Source: Craspedostauros australis (taxonomy: Eukaryota > Bacillariophyta > Bacillariophyceae > Mastogloiales > Achnanthaceae). Taken from it: a stretch of DNA of 64,000 bases. A program made the position numbers and the translations under genes. Position 1 is the stretch's first letter; every line of letters starts with the position of its first letter. The notes beneath the pieces were generated by a model that had not been told where the DNA came from, did not search any database, and was given only the letters and a program-made list of their open reading frames with translations. Shown here one piece after another: positions 20,001 through 29,905 of this stretch. The stretch is taken from contig JAMXDE010000020.1 of NCBI GenBank assembly GCA_026770025.1, positions 124,001 through 188,000 on the forward strand, given 5' to 3'.

Positions 20001-21517
20001 AATTCAAAATCGGCCTCCTACGACGACTTCACCAACCGTCATCAGGATGTGTCGCGTTCAGAGCACATCCCACGCAAAGTCAGTGCTGCTGTGGGCAAGA
20101 ATATTTACAAAGATATCACGCAAAACAATGGCATCAGACCTCACAACAGCAATGGAGACGGCAGCAACATCAGCAATAACAACAATGGCGTCGCTATCAA
20201 GAGCGGCAACGACAACCAAAGGCTCGAACTTGCCGGTCCGACGCAATCCGCCGTGCGTCACGCACGTGCCGGAAAGTTCTCCGTCACCGGAGCGCAGTTG
20301 ACTTTGAAATGGCGCCAGTTGCGTCATGTAGAGTACTTGACGGACGGAGGCAACAGTTGGGTACACACAGCCATATTCAACGGCAAGCCGGTCGTTGTCA
20401 AGACGTTGAAGCCCGAATGCCAGGACGTCGTCGTTGCCATCAACGAAATCGAATCTGAAGTTGGTACGTCGCACCGGGCATCTGCGCTTGTGCTTATGCT
20501 TGATGCGCATCTCTTGTTGGACTGCGCACGTGCTGTGATCAGAGATGAGCAAAGCACGAGCGCGCTGGTCTCGTTCATTCCCACTTGCACGGCGTGGCTG
20601 CATGTCCATCTATACAACATCGGACTGACTAACGTATGTGATATCTTCATTGCATGATACTGTTTCCGATCAAATCTCAAATCCTATCACTCTATCCGAC
20701 GTACCCGCAACATCGAAATCTGCGCACAGCAATCCACGCGAGGTTGAACCATCTGAATGTGGTTGAATTGATCGGCGCTGGCACCACAAGCAAAGGTGTC
20801 CGATTCGTTGTCTTGGAACGTTTGGACGGAGGGTCATTGACGCAACTGTTGGGTTACGACACACGAATCCGAGACAGACGGAGGCGGTTCTGGAAGAAGA
20901 AGTCAATTGCCTACGTCGACGTGCTGCGATATGCCAGATCGATTGCATCGGCAATGCGGTACTGCCACGAGGACGCCGTTCCTGGAAGCACGGTTTTGCA
21001 CAGAGACTTGAAGCCTGACAACATCGGGTTTGCCTTGGATGGCACTCTCAAGGTGTTCGACTTTGGCCTTGCGCGATTGTTGGAAAACTCGAATGCCAAA
21101 ACAGATGAGAAGTACTCCATGAGCGGCGAAACGGGATCTCTGCGCTACATGGCGCCAGAAGTCGCCAGGTCGTTCCCGTACAACTACAAAGCCGACGTGT
21201 ACTCCTTCGGCGTCATCCTTTGGGAAATGAATGCTGGCAAGAAGCCATTCGCAGACTACGACCGCGACACGTTTTATGATAGTGTGATCCACGGTGGGGA
21301 GCGCATGAAATGCAACAAGAAATGGCCAGAGGAACTATCGGACTTGATCACTGCCTGCTGGCATGAGAATCCTGACTTGCGACCCAGCTTCGCGGAGATC
21401 ATCGATAAGATCGACGCGTTGCTGGAACATGAGAAGGATGGATCAACAGGTACCAAGAGCAAGAATCCATTCCGGCGGATAACCGGAATTATTGATCGTC
21501 GTTCGGCTTGGTTCTAG
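17072..21517 (+). CDS. GAF-like domain plus TKL-type protein kinase, three exons, 1121 aa
   Basis: Proposed exons are 17072-18993, 19808-20463 and 20730-21517, with introns starting GTACGT and ending CGCAG or CACAG; the phases (2, then 1) match exactly. Residues 1-500 are Gln/His/Ser/Pro-rich. A GAF-like domain follows (about 530-680, ESVLAASCDIMGFDIAEMWL to EFLVHVSLAAAVAS) and is completed only after splicing intron 1. The kinase domain starts near 805: Lys839 in VVVK, an alpha-C Glu near 856, HRDLKPDN at 950-957, DFG at 970-972, APE at 1001-1003 and YSFGVILWEM, all catalytic residues present. TKL kinases with N-terminal GAF-like modules are typical of diatoms and oomycetes. It is probably a soluble signalling kinase; the ligand and substrates are unknown. 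Unspliced intron 1 would give a 689-aa product lacking the kinase. Confidence 0.82.
19053..19098. repeat. Short tandem repeat inside kinase intron 1
   Basis: Repeats of a 12-bp unit close to GCAAGCGCAAGT within the proposed first intron of the kinase gene. Confidence 0.75.
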
Positions 21518-22271
21518 AGAGAGAGCGATTGCTTGGGGTGCTGAACCAACAACGCACACGACGGCATCACTGAGAGACTGTGGGACATAGATCAGCGCAA
21601 GCCCAAGCCAGCGTCGTTGTACGATGACTAGTAAGAGCACTTCCCTGCGCGACGCATGTGCTTCGGTGACTGCACAACGGGGTACAAGTACATTGAGCAC
21701 AGTAGAGTACGACTATGGTATACCCTTGTTGCAACACGGCACCGAAGTATAGATTCAATGGTTTGAGAGAATTGCAGTCTTGATGCATCCATTTATGGGC
21801 AGAATCGTGGAGAGTATGTACTACTACGAACACCAGAGCACCAAGCAAAACACATGATCGGCGGTCCACGATGAGCGGAGGAGCGAAAAGTCGAGCGACA
21901 GCAGCGTGTTTCTGTTATCGTGGATCTGTTCTCGCTGAAGACAAGAGCCAGATCCGTGCATGGCGCCAAGAACAGCAACAATACCACAATGGCAGTCTAC
22001 GAAAATAGGAGGAGTGTGTGACATACATACGAAGGTAAAAAGAGGGCTCTACTGTATCCTACTATATGCGCAATTGAATACTCCAAGGCACGGCGAAGCA
22101 TTGCACGCTCATGAAGCAAGAACCGCCAGACGCTCTTGGCTGTGTCTCCGTACCATGGTGACGTGCTTGCAAGTGACGTGGAGACTGTCTGCACTGGCAC
22201 TGTACTTCGAATGGCGTGTACTACTACCGTCCTCGTACTCGTACTACTTCGAACTTCGACTTCGAGTTCGC
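21518..22271. other. Intergenic region between convergent kinase and CW-domain genes
   Basis: 3' flanks of two converging genes. I see no supported gene; ORFs here are short or antisense extensions of the minus-strand gene. Confidence 0.5.
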
Positions 22272-25200
22272 CTACTCGTGGACAGCACCCCCGCTGACCC
22301 ATTGGCTTTCGTCGCTCTCCCTCTGCTTCCACGGTTTCGAGATCTTCATACATCGCGAGTCACGGATGGCCTCGTACCTGCGCCGACGGCAAAGCCTGTA
22401 CTGCGGCACCCACTTGGAAATATCCGTGAACATATCTCGGTTGCACGTCATCTCCAGTATGCCCTCCCGGACGAGTCCCAGCAATGTATTGACGATCTGG
22501 TCTTCGTTGCATTCCGATCTGAGCTTCACCCACGTGGACGGGATGCCATCCCATTGCCTGAATTTGCACTCTGCCAGCACTTCGTTGCAAGTCATTGTGC
22601 TGACGCCGATGGCGCGAGTCACGATCAGCTTCAGCAGCTGTTTGTCGTCGATTCCTAGGTCATCGAAGTACTTCACCTTCTTCAGCAGGCAAGCCTCACG
22701 CGAGGTGGAGTACCCCGAATTGCAGCAAGTCTCCCAAAGCCTGTTCTTCGCCATCACGTCGAACACAGCGGGCGTCTTCCCTTCCGTTGTCTCCTTCTTC
22801 GTGAAATTGGACGTTCGCGGAAGGAATGCTGTCGACTTGGCGTACATCACGACAGGATGAGGCTGGTTTTCGACATCCTGGATGGGTGGAGCGAAGATGG
22901 ATTCGGCGGCTCTCGTTCTTTCTGATGTCGGTCGATTGTGCCTCTTGCCGTTCCCAAAGATCAGGCTGCGGTACGAGAACTTGCTCGGCGCGGGCGCTGC
23001 GACTTGGCCAGTGTTGATGTCCTGGTGCAAGGCATCTGCCTTGTCCTCGGGTGCGTCGCAGCTGGCTGATGGTGGATTCCACGTATTCATAGTGCAGTAC
23101 CAAGTGTCGGGCAGGTCGTCGGCCTGGATTTCAGGAGGGAGCTTCCTCCACTTGTTGCATTTCTCGCATTGCACCCAAGCCACGTTGTCCATGTCCTCCT
23201 GCCGAGAGGGCGGGGTCTCCTTCTCTGTGTCGGCGGGGTCCTTGGCAGATTCTTGCCTTGCCGGGCGGCCGCGCTTCTTGGCTGGCTTGCCTTTCGGCCG
23301 AGCCTCCGCTTCTACTACGGCACTGCAGGTTTCCTCGATTTCTTGCTGCTGTTGCTGCTGCTGCTGTTTCGCCTTCTTCTTTTTCCGTTCCTTCTCCTGC
23401 GTTGATGTTGGCGCTGGTGCCGAAGGCACCGCTGTCACCACGCTATCTGACGCCTCATTTGCAGCAAAAGCAGAGCTTGCCGCTGTTGCCGGAGACGCCC
23501 GACGTTGTTTGGGTTTTGATTCGAGCGAAACCCGCGGCTGTTGGTCTCTGCCGTCCTTCTTGGTGCTGCTGTTGTTGTTGGTATTGTTGCTGCTCGTGGT
23601 GACGTCAGCTTCGACAGACGAGCTGGGTTGCTTGTCTGGGACTTTGCCGCTGCCTGCGTCCAAAGACGGTGACGAATGCTCGTTGAGGGCATCCATGACG
23701 GCGGCCTGTTCCATTCGCTTGCGGCGCTTCTTTGCTTTCTTGCGTTCCTTCGCGACCTGTTTGGGTGTCTGCTCTGGAGCGGCACAGTTGCTGCGTTTGG
23801 GATCGTAGCGATTCATGTCGCAGTACCAGTGATTGGGGAGAGATGATGCATCGACGCTGGGTGGCAGTACCCGCCATTTTCCACATCCATCGCACTGCAC
23901 CCACTGTGGATCGTTCTCAGAGAGGTCGGAGTCGTTGCCATCGCCTTCTTTCTTGCGTTTTTTCTTCTTTTTCAGAAGGTCTGTCTGCGAGCCATCCTTC
24001 GCGCTCGAGTTTGTGCCGGTGCTCGTCGTGGCAGCGCCAGCCGCGTTTCCACCCTTGGTCTCCTTGCCAATCATGCGTTCCTTGGCTTCTTGTGCCGCGC
24101 GGCGTCCACTGCGTTGGCTTGACGCCAGGCTGTCGGATGAAGCCTTCTTCTTCAGCTTCGCGATGGGTGCAGGCGTGGCCAATTCCATGGTGCCAGGCGC
24201 ACTCCGACCTTCAGAAGCATCTGCGTCGTTAGCTCCCTTTCGTGGTCGGCGGTTGTCGAATGCGCTCGTTGCGGATTGCTGCAGAGTTTCTTTCGACTTC
24301 TTCATGCTGACACCGTCCACCAGAGACTTTGCTCCATCCCCCTCGGCCGTGCCTTTGGACACAACAGATGATCTTTGCGCCTTCGACGAGGATACCTTCG
24401 ACGCCGATGCTGAAGGCTTGTTGGACAGCGGAGTTGGCGAATCGGTTCGTTGGTATGGGCTGCGGCGTTTCTTTGCGGGCATTGTGTTGGAGGATATAGA
24501 CGACAACGATGACAAAGCAACTTCTTCGAACCCAGAAAGAGATCCCTTGGAGGAACGTTTCTTTGGGACGGCGTGGCCTGACTGAGCATTGTCTCGCTGC
24601 TGTGAACCAAGCCCACTTGGTGATGCAAATTTGGATTTGGTCTTGCCTTTCGTTTGCAATCCACTGCCATCATCAACTCCCTTCGCCTTGTCCGTATCAG
24701 ATGACTGGATTGAGCTGTCAACTGCCCTGCTTGACTTTTCTGCTGCTGCTGCTTCAGCTGAAAGCAACGATGAGGACTGAGACTCAGTACCATGTGCAGG
24801 TTCTTGGTCATCACTGGCGGATGTTGCCAGCGATAACGACAGTGACGACGGCAGAACTGACAATGAGTTTCTCTTGTCCTGCGCTTTTACCAACGGCGAT
24901 GATATGTTCTTGATGAGAATGCGCTTCTTTGACTGTGGTAATGCTTCACCCTCATGCATGTCGCTGGCCTGTCTCTTTTTGGATTTTGGATTTGTTGACA
25001 GAGTGATGGAAAGGCTCTTGAGTTTGGTGCGGCCCTGCTGCATCGCTGCTTCTTCTGCATCTGTTGTTGCGCTGTCGCCTCCTGTCAGTCCGGAGGCGTC
25101 GTCCTTGACCTCGCCATCCTCAACGCCATCTCCTCCGTCTTCGTCCACCTCGTCATCGGCAAGATCTTGGTCGGCGTTGTGCTTCGCAGCCTCCGCTAAA

Positions 25201-28200
25201 GCTTGAACGTGTTTGATGTTGGGCATGCGAATGGTCAACGATAGCTTCCTTGGTGAACCAGTGTCCTTGCCTGCTCCTCCAACCTTGCTCGCATCATTCA
25301 GCTGTTGCTTTTTCGCACCACCATCAGGCTCCGATGGACTGCCCCCACCCTTGACACGCGCAGTGTTTGGGTCTACCTTCGCCTTTGGCGCTTCCTTTAG
25401 GTCTTCTTGTTTCGTGTTTATGATCGCCTCCGTTCCCTTCATCGGTGGCTTCTGCGTCCCAACACCAGGAACGGGAGCTGGTGCTGGTACTGATGATGGT
25501 GTTCGTCCTTGTTGATTGCCAAGCTGCTGATTCGTGTCTGCCAGCTTCTCAACTAATGGTCGTGAATTTGGTTGGTAGGTTAGTGTTGTGCCGTCCACGG
25601 GTGTTGCCTTGGCCTTTTCTTTTGTCTTGGTCTGTTGCTGTTGCTGTGGAGGTGACGTTGCCGTCTTGCCCGGCGCATTGGTGTTAGTGCTGGTGTCTGT
25701 CCCCGTCTTGGGCGTGGAGGTGGTGTTGTGCGTTCCCAGCGATTTGCTGGGAACCGCAGTCACTCTCTGCGCTTCAGCTGCATCGTTGGTCTTCTCCGTG
25801 CGTGGGGCATTGAGCTTGGATTGAGACTGACTGGGAGTTGGTAGGTTTTCGACATCCATGGCAACTGGTGCAACCTGCGGCGCATGGGCTCCCTTCGTCC
25901 CAGCTTTCACCGCTGGTTGTGTTTGGCCATTGGGAGTGACGTTCATCATCGAGGATTCCTGGTCCCCACTTTCGGCCCGTTCGTTCGTCGGATCACTCCT
26001 TACCTTCGTTGCCGTGTTGCCTTCGACTTTGCTGGAATGCTGGGCAGTTGAAAGTGTCGCACCTTGCTGTTTTTGGATTTGCAATGCCGACTTTTGCTTC
26101 CCGTGAGAGTTGGCTTGTTTCGCCATGTCGGTATCTTGCACAACTGTTACCAACTGCGCTTTGGTGTTGGCCTGATCTTTGTGTGGCTTCGCGGTCTTCG
26201 GAGTTTTCGGTTCTGCCGACGATGACGCAACAGCTGTGGCAACGGCCTTGTCACCCGTCTCTGTCTTCAACTTTTGATGCTGTGACGGTGATGTGTCAGC
26301 TGTGGGTGCGGATACTCTGGCGGATTTATTTGATTGTGATTGCGCAGAAGATGCGTCTGCTGACTTGGTGTTGGATTCGCGATCATCGCCACTTCGACTG
26401 GGCGTTGCTTGCTGCTTGCCTTTTGACTTCTTCGCATTGCGTTCCTGTTTCTGTTGTTGCTTCTGCTGTTGGTCATCATCATATTGCTGCTGCTGCTGCT
26501 GTTGAAGGTTGTTGTGTGAAGCCTTCTTCGGTTGCTCACGTTCCGCATTCGACAAGGATTGGTTCTTCTCTTGGTCTTTGGTATCTGGTTGCTCGGACAT
26601 TGCGGCTGCGATTGCGCCATCATTCATCGTTGCGACAGTCGCTTCGGGTGATTGAGGTGTCATTTGTGGAGGAACGAATTTGTCGGCACTCACCGCATGC
26701 GTTCCATTGCTGGTGTCATCCACCACGATGTCCTTGTCAGGGAATTTGGACACCTCGCTGGTACCATCATCGTACTTGATTCTAATTTTTGAACCTTCCT
26801 TCGACACAGCTGAAATACGACCGCCATACCATCTCCGTTTGGTGAAGACCTTTCCCTCTCGCTTGACCTTGGTTGCGAATCGGACCTGTTGTTGCGTTGG
26901 TCGCGCACGAAATCGATGAGGCATACATACGTATGGAAACAGCGAGATGTGAGCGATACGAGTGTCGGAGATGAGCAAGTTGTTGTGCTGCACCGCGCTC
27001 ACCGCAGGACGCAAGCATGGAAGCAAACAAGGACAGACAGACGGACGCAATCTTACCTTGACTCTCAGGCCCGGAGCCATGTGCTTCCGACATCTGCGTT
27101 CGGACAAGTTCCTCGTCCACTCGAGCAGATCGCGTGCTGGTGGTGGCACCGTGTTCGACTTCCCCGACGAAGATCCACCGCCACCTCCATCCTGATGTTG
27201 TTGGTTCTTGTTCTTCTTTTTCTTCTTGGTGGGGTTTGCAGGCACGGAAGTTGGCGTTGACAATCCTCCAGATGCCGCCGTAGCCGCGTCTGTTGCTGAT
27301 GATGCAACTCCGAGGCTTTCATGCTGCGGTCGCTTCGGAGTGGTCTTGCCAGTACCAGAACCCACGTTCGCTTCGCTGCTGTTGTTCTTGCCTGTATCCG
27401 CATCATCTGCGTGACTGAATTTGCCCATCCTGCCTGCGTTCGTGGCAGCATCGCCATCAGTGTGACGAGAGTGGCCGTGTTTGGAATGATCCTTGTCACT
27501 GCTACTGCCACCGCCACCAATGTCCTTGCCATTGATGTTCGCGCTAGCACTTGATGTGCTGGCGCTTGGATTCAATGGCTTGGAGACACGAGGAGGTAAC
27601 GCAGCAGATTCTGCAGCAGCTGCAGTTGGTGAGGAGGCAGCGTTCTTCCTTGGGGGTGGTGATTGGCGCATGTCGACGTCGTGTGAGCCACTGAAAGTTG
27701 GTGCATCGCCAGTGGAAGCATCAGTATGCTCGTCATGTCTATCTCTGCGTCGCTGATGTTTGTCTTCCTTGGCTTTCTTCCATTGGTTCTGTATCTTGGA
27801 AGCGGACTCCTGCTGCAGTCGTTTCATCTTCTGGAGCTTCCGAAGCCGCTTCTTCTCCTTGAGCTGGCTTACCCGAACTTGGTGGCTCTCGCCTCCTCCA
27901 CCTCCGTCTTCATCGCGTGATCTGCCTTTGCCTTTGACTTTGGCGCTGTTTCCGTCAATGTCATCACGTTGGTTGTCATAGTCGTGGGATGATGGCGTGC
28001 TCTTTGACGCTTGCTGGTCTGAAGCAGATGACTTCCGCGAGGGACTCCGGCGCCCGTCTTGCTCGTGCGATTGCGACATCGATCGTGATCGCGATCGTAA
28101 CCTCTTCCTTCGCTTCCTTCTCATTCGGTTCGGACTCCGGCGAGGGCTGACTTCGTCCTCGAACTCCATCTCTTCGTCGTCTTCGTCTCCCTCATCGTCA

Positions 28201-28781
28201 TCATCGTCCTCGTCGCCGTCTTCATCATCAAAGTCGAACTCCATCTCTTCGTTGTCGTCGTCGTCGTCGTCATCTTCATCGCCGTCTTCACCATCATCGT
28301 CGTCTTCCGCATCGTCGTGGTCATCCTCGTCATCGTCATCGTCATCATGATCGTGCCCGTATTCGTGCTCCTCATCGTCGGAGTCCTCGTCGCCGGCTTC
28401 CGAATCGAACTCGTGCTCCTCATCGTCCGAGTCGTCCCCGAAGGGATCGCGGTGCTCGTGGTCATCATCGCGAGTGTGATCGTCATTGAGACCGTTGACT
28501 TCTTCGGCGGCGCGTCGGGCGCGTTCGGCCTCCTCCAGCTCCCTCTGCTTGCGGCGGCGATTCTGCTTGCCTCTGCCGCGCTTGCGCATCCGGCGACGGC
28601 GCTTCTGCGTGGGCGACTTGCTGTCGCTGCTGACGGCGTTGCTGCTGCGATCACCGTTCTTGCCGTTGCTGCTGGTGGTGGTGAGACTGGAGCGCTTCCT
28701 GCCGCTGCCACCTCTCTTCTTGACCGCCAGATGCCCGGTCTCTTGCAGCGATTGCTTCAATGCCAACCTGAGTGAGCTCAT
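22272..28781 (-). CDS. Giant nuclear protein with Tudor-like module and two CW zinc fingers
   Basis: The first real ATG is at 28781; the uninterrupted frame gives 2169 aa. A likely 171-nt intron at 27056-26886 (GTAAGA...AACAACAG) is phase 0 and has no in-frame stop, so it is readable; removing it gives 2112 aa. In order: a basic head; a long Asp/Glu-rich tract (coordinates 28490-28160); a Tudor/agenet-like module completed by the splice (VRFATKVKREGK...RWYGGRIS...KIRIKYDDGT, coordinates about 27070-26740); a very long disordered middle; CW finger 1 (WVQCDGCGKWRVLPP...WYCDMN, about 23925-23770); CW finger 2 (WVQCEKCNKWRKLPP...WYCTMN, about 23200-23055); and a folded, unrecognised 200-aa C-terminus. 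CW fingers read methylated H3K4, so a chromatin reader or scaffold role is likely. Confidence 0.85.
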   Translation of the reverse strand: MSSLRLALKQSLQETGHLAVKKRGGSGRKRSSLTTTSSNGKNGDRSSNAVSSDSKSPTQKRRRRMRKRGRGKQNRRRKQRELEEAERARRAAEEVNGLNDDHTRDDDHEHRDPFGDDSDDEEHEFDSEAGDEDSDDEEHEYGHDHDDDDDDEDDHDDAEDDDDGEDGDEDDDDDDDNEEMEFDFDDEDGDEDDDDDEGDEDDEEMEFEDEVSPRRSPNRMRRKRRKRLRSRSRSMSQSHEQDGRRSPSRKSSASDQQASKSTPSSHDYDNQRDDIDGNSAKVKGKGRSRDEDGGGGGESHQVRVSQLKEKKRLRKLQKMKRLQQESASKIQNQWKKAKEDKHQRRRDRHDEHTDASTGDAPTFSGSHDVDMRQSPPPRKNAASSPTAAAAESAALPPRVSKPLNPSASTSSASANINGKDIGGGGSSSDKDHSKHGHSRHTDGDAATNAGRMGKFSHADDADTGKNNSSEANVGSGTGKTTPKRPQHESLGVASSATDAATAASGGLSTPTSVPANPTKKKKKNKNQQHQDGGGGGSSSGKSNTVPPPARDLLEWTRNLSERRCRKHMAPGLRVKVRLRPSVCPCLLPCLRPAVSAVQHNNLLISDTRIAHISLFPYVCMPHRFRARPTQQQVRFATKVKREGKVFTKRRWYGGRISAVSKEGSKIRIKYDDGTSEVSKFPDKDIVVDDTSNGTHAVSADKFVPPQMTPQSPEATVATMNDGAIAAAMSEQPDTKDQEKNQSLSNAEREQPKKASHNNLQQQQQQQYDDDQQQKQQQKQERNAKKSKGKQQATPSRSGDDRESNTKSADASSAQSQSNKSARVSAPTADTSPSQHQKLKTETGDKAVATAVASSSAEPKTPKTAKPHKDQANTKAQLVTVVQDTDMAKQANSHGKQKSALQIQKQQGATLSTAQHSSKVEGNTATKVRSDPTNERAESGDQESSMMNVTPNGQTQPAVKAGTKGAHAPQVAPVAMDVENLPTPSQSQSKLNAPRTEKTNDAAEAQRVTAVPSKSLGTHNTTSTPKTGTDTSTNTNAPGKTATSPPQQQQQTKTKEKAKATPVDGTTLTYQPNSRPLVEKLADTNQQLGNQQGRTPSSVPAPAPVPGVGTQKPPMKGTEAIINTKQEDLKEAPKAKVDPNTARVKGGGSPSEPDGGAKKQQLNDASKVGGAGKDTGSPRKLSLTIRMPNIKHVQALAEAAKHNADQDLADDEVDEDGGDGVEDGEVKDDASGLTGGDSATTDAEEAAMQQGRTKLKSLSITLSTNPKSKKRQASDMHEGEALPQSKKRILIKNISSPLVKAQDKRNSLSVLPSSLSLSLATSASDDQEPAHGTESQSSSLLSAEAAAAEKSSRAVDSSIQSSDTDKAKGVDDGSGLQTKGKTKSKFASPSGLGSQQRDNAQSGHAVPKKRSSKGSLSGFEEVALSSLSSISSNTMPAKKRRSPYQRTDSPTPLSNKPSASASKVSSSKAQRSSVVSKGTAEGDGAKSLVDGVSMKKSKETLQQSATSAFDNRRPRKGANDADASEGRSAPGTMELATPAPIAKLKKKASSDSLASSQRSGRRAAQEAKERMIGKETKGGNAAGAATTSTGTNSSAKDGSQTDLLKKKKKRKKEGDGNDSDLSENDPQWVQCDGCGKWRVLPPSVDASSLPNHWYCDMNRYDPKRSNCAAPEQTPKQVAKERKKAKKRRKRMEQAAVMDALNEHSSPSLDAGSGKVPDKQPSSSVEADVTTSSNNTNNNSSTKKDGRDQQPRVSLESKPKQRRASPATAASSAFAANEASDSVVTAVPSAPAPTSTQEKERKKKKAKQQQQQQQQEIEETCSAVVEAEARPKGKPAKKRGRPARQESAKDPADTEKETPPSRQEDMDNVAWVQCEKCNKWRKLPPEIQADDLPDTWYCTMNTWNPPSASCDAPEDKADALHQDINTGQVAAPAPSKFSYRSLIFGNGKRHNRPTSERTRAAESIFAPPIQDVENQPHPVVMYAKSTAFLPRTSNFTKKETTEGKTPAVFDVMAKNRLWETCCNSGYSTSREACLLKKVKYFDDLGIDDKQLLKLIVTRAIGVSTMTCNEVLAECKFRQWDGIPSTWVKLRSECNEDQIVNTLLGLVREGILEMTCNRDMFTDISKWVPQYRLCRRRRYEAIRDSRCMKISKPWKQRESDESQWVSGGAVHE
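26886..27056 (-). other. Probable in-frame intron within the CW-domain gene
   Basis: The donor is GTCAAG|GTAAGATTGC and the acceptor ACAACAG|GTCCGATTCG. Splicing joins GLRVK directly to VRFATKVKREG, which reads as an uninterrupted Tudor-like entry, whereas the 57 codons inside are Cys/Pro/Leu-rich and unlike the flanks. Confidence 0.75.
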
Positions 28782-29905
28782 TGCTGACAAGTATGATACG
28801 CTATGGATTATGTGTCGCCTTATTATAGAATATTATCTATTATATAATATTGCTGTATAGTGCAGTGTCGTTATGATGCTGGTCCTTTGTTGTTCAAACC
28901 CAAGCTCCCTTCCCGAACGGGCCCGACACTCTCTTCTGATCGCGATGATGTGGATGCGAAATCTCTGTCTCTCATCGTACGCGTGCGACTGCTCCTGCTC
29001 GTGCTCGTTCTCGTGCTTGTACGTGTTACACAACCCCTTGCTTTCTTCGCAGTGATGCTTCACGCCATGGTGGTCGCGCAGTTGCAGCTGCGCGCAGTGG
29101 ACTCGCACTTCGTGTGGGTTGTTTCGCAGAACACGACCCTCGCGTTGACCGCATCGCTACGTGTTGTTTCATTTCGCCCACCAACACAACCACGACCACC
29201 GGAACCGCCCGCGGGTCGCAAAAAAGGAACAACCCAAACACATCCATCCGCACACCATCCACTCGCGAAACACAAACAACCAGGGTGGTGGTAATTTCTG
29301 TTGGTGCTGGTTTCAGGGCCTCACTCAGTACTTGGCTTCCCCCCCAACGCACATGCTCGTACATCGCCTACCATGTCGCAGACGACACGATCTTGTTGTG
29401 TTCTGGACGTTCTTCGTACTGAAATGTGTTGGAAGGCACGTCACAAGATCGCATTCGTATCCAATATGTCGTATGCGACAAGTGGGAGACAATTCGGCGA
29501 AAACGCAGGCAAACAACGATTCTCTTCGAAATGCGACCTCTTCGACTCTGCGACCGACACCAGACGTGTTTGAATTGAGGTGACACGACTGCGATCGTCC
29601 GGTCACAAGCGTGACAAACGCGGGCGCAAAGGGGTCGGAATGGAGTTCACGATGGCGACACTGCGCAAAGAGAGGATCGACCATGGCGGGTGTGGAGGCA
29701 ACCGACGGCAGAGTATAATAGATGACAAGATAGCCAAGCGCCCAACCACCAAGCAACAGAGGACTCAACACAGCAGCGTGTATTCACACGTTTTGAACGA
29801 CTTCAACACGCTACCCGTACGATCCACGGAGGCATCGCGTCGTCATCAAGTGCAGTATCAAGCGCAGCGGCAAGTGCAGTATCAAATCAAGTTCGACGGT
29901 CGACC
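28782..29905. other. Divergent promoter region between the CW-domain gene and TFB1
   Basis: 1.1 kb between two outward-reading genes. It has an AT-rich stretch at about 28815-28860 next to the minus-strand gene. ORFs on both strands overlap one another and resemble no family. No RNA gene seen. Confidence 0.5.

Noticed and set aside
21960..22658. 232-codon plus-strand ORF
   Set aside because: Overlaps the 3' end of the CW-domain gene in antisense and has no recognisable feature.
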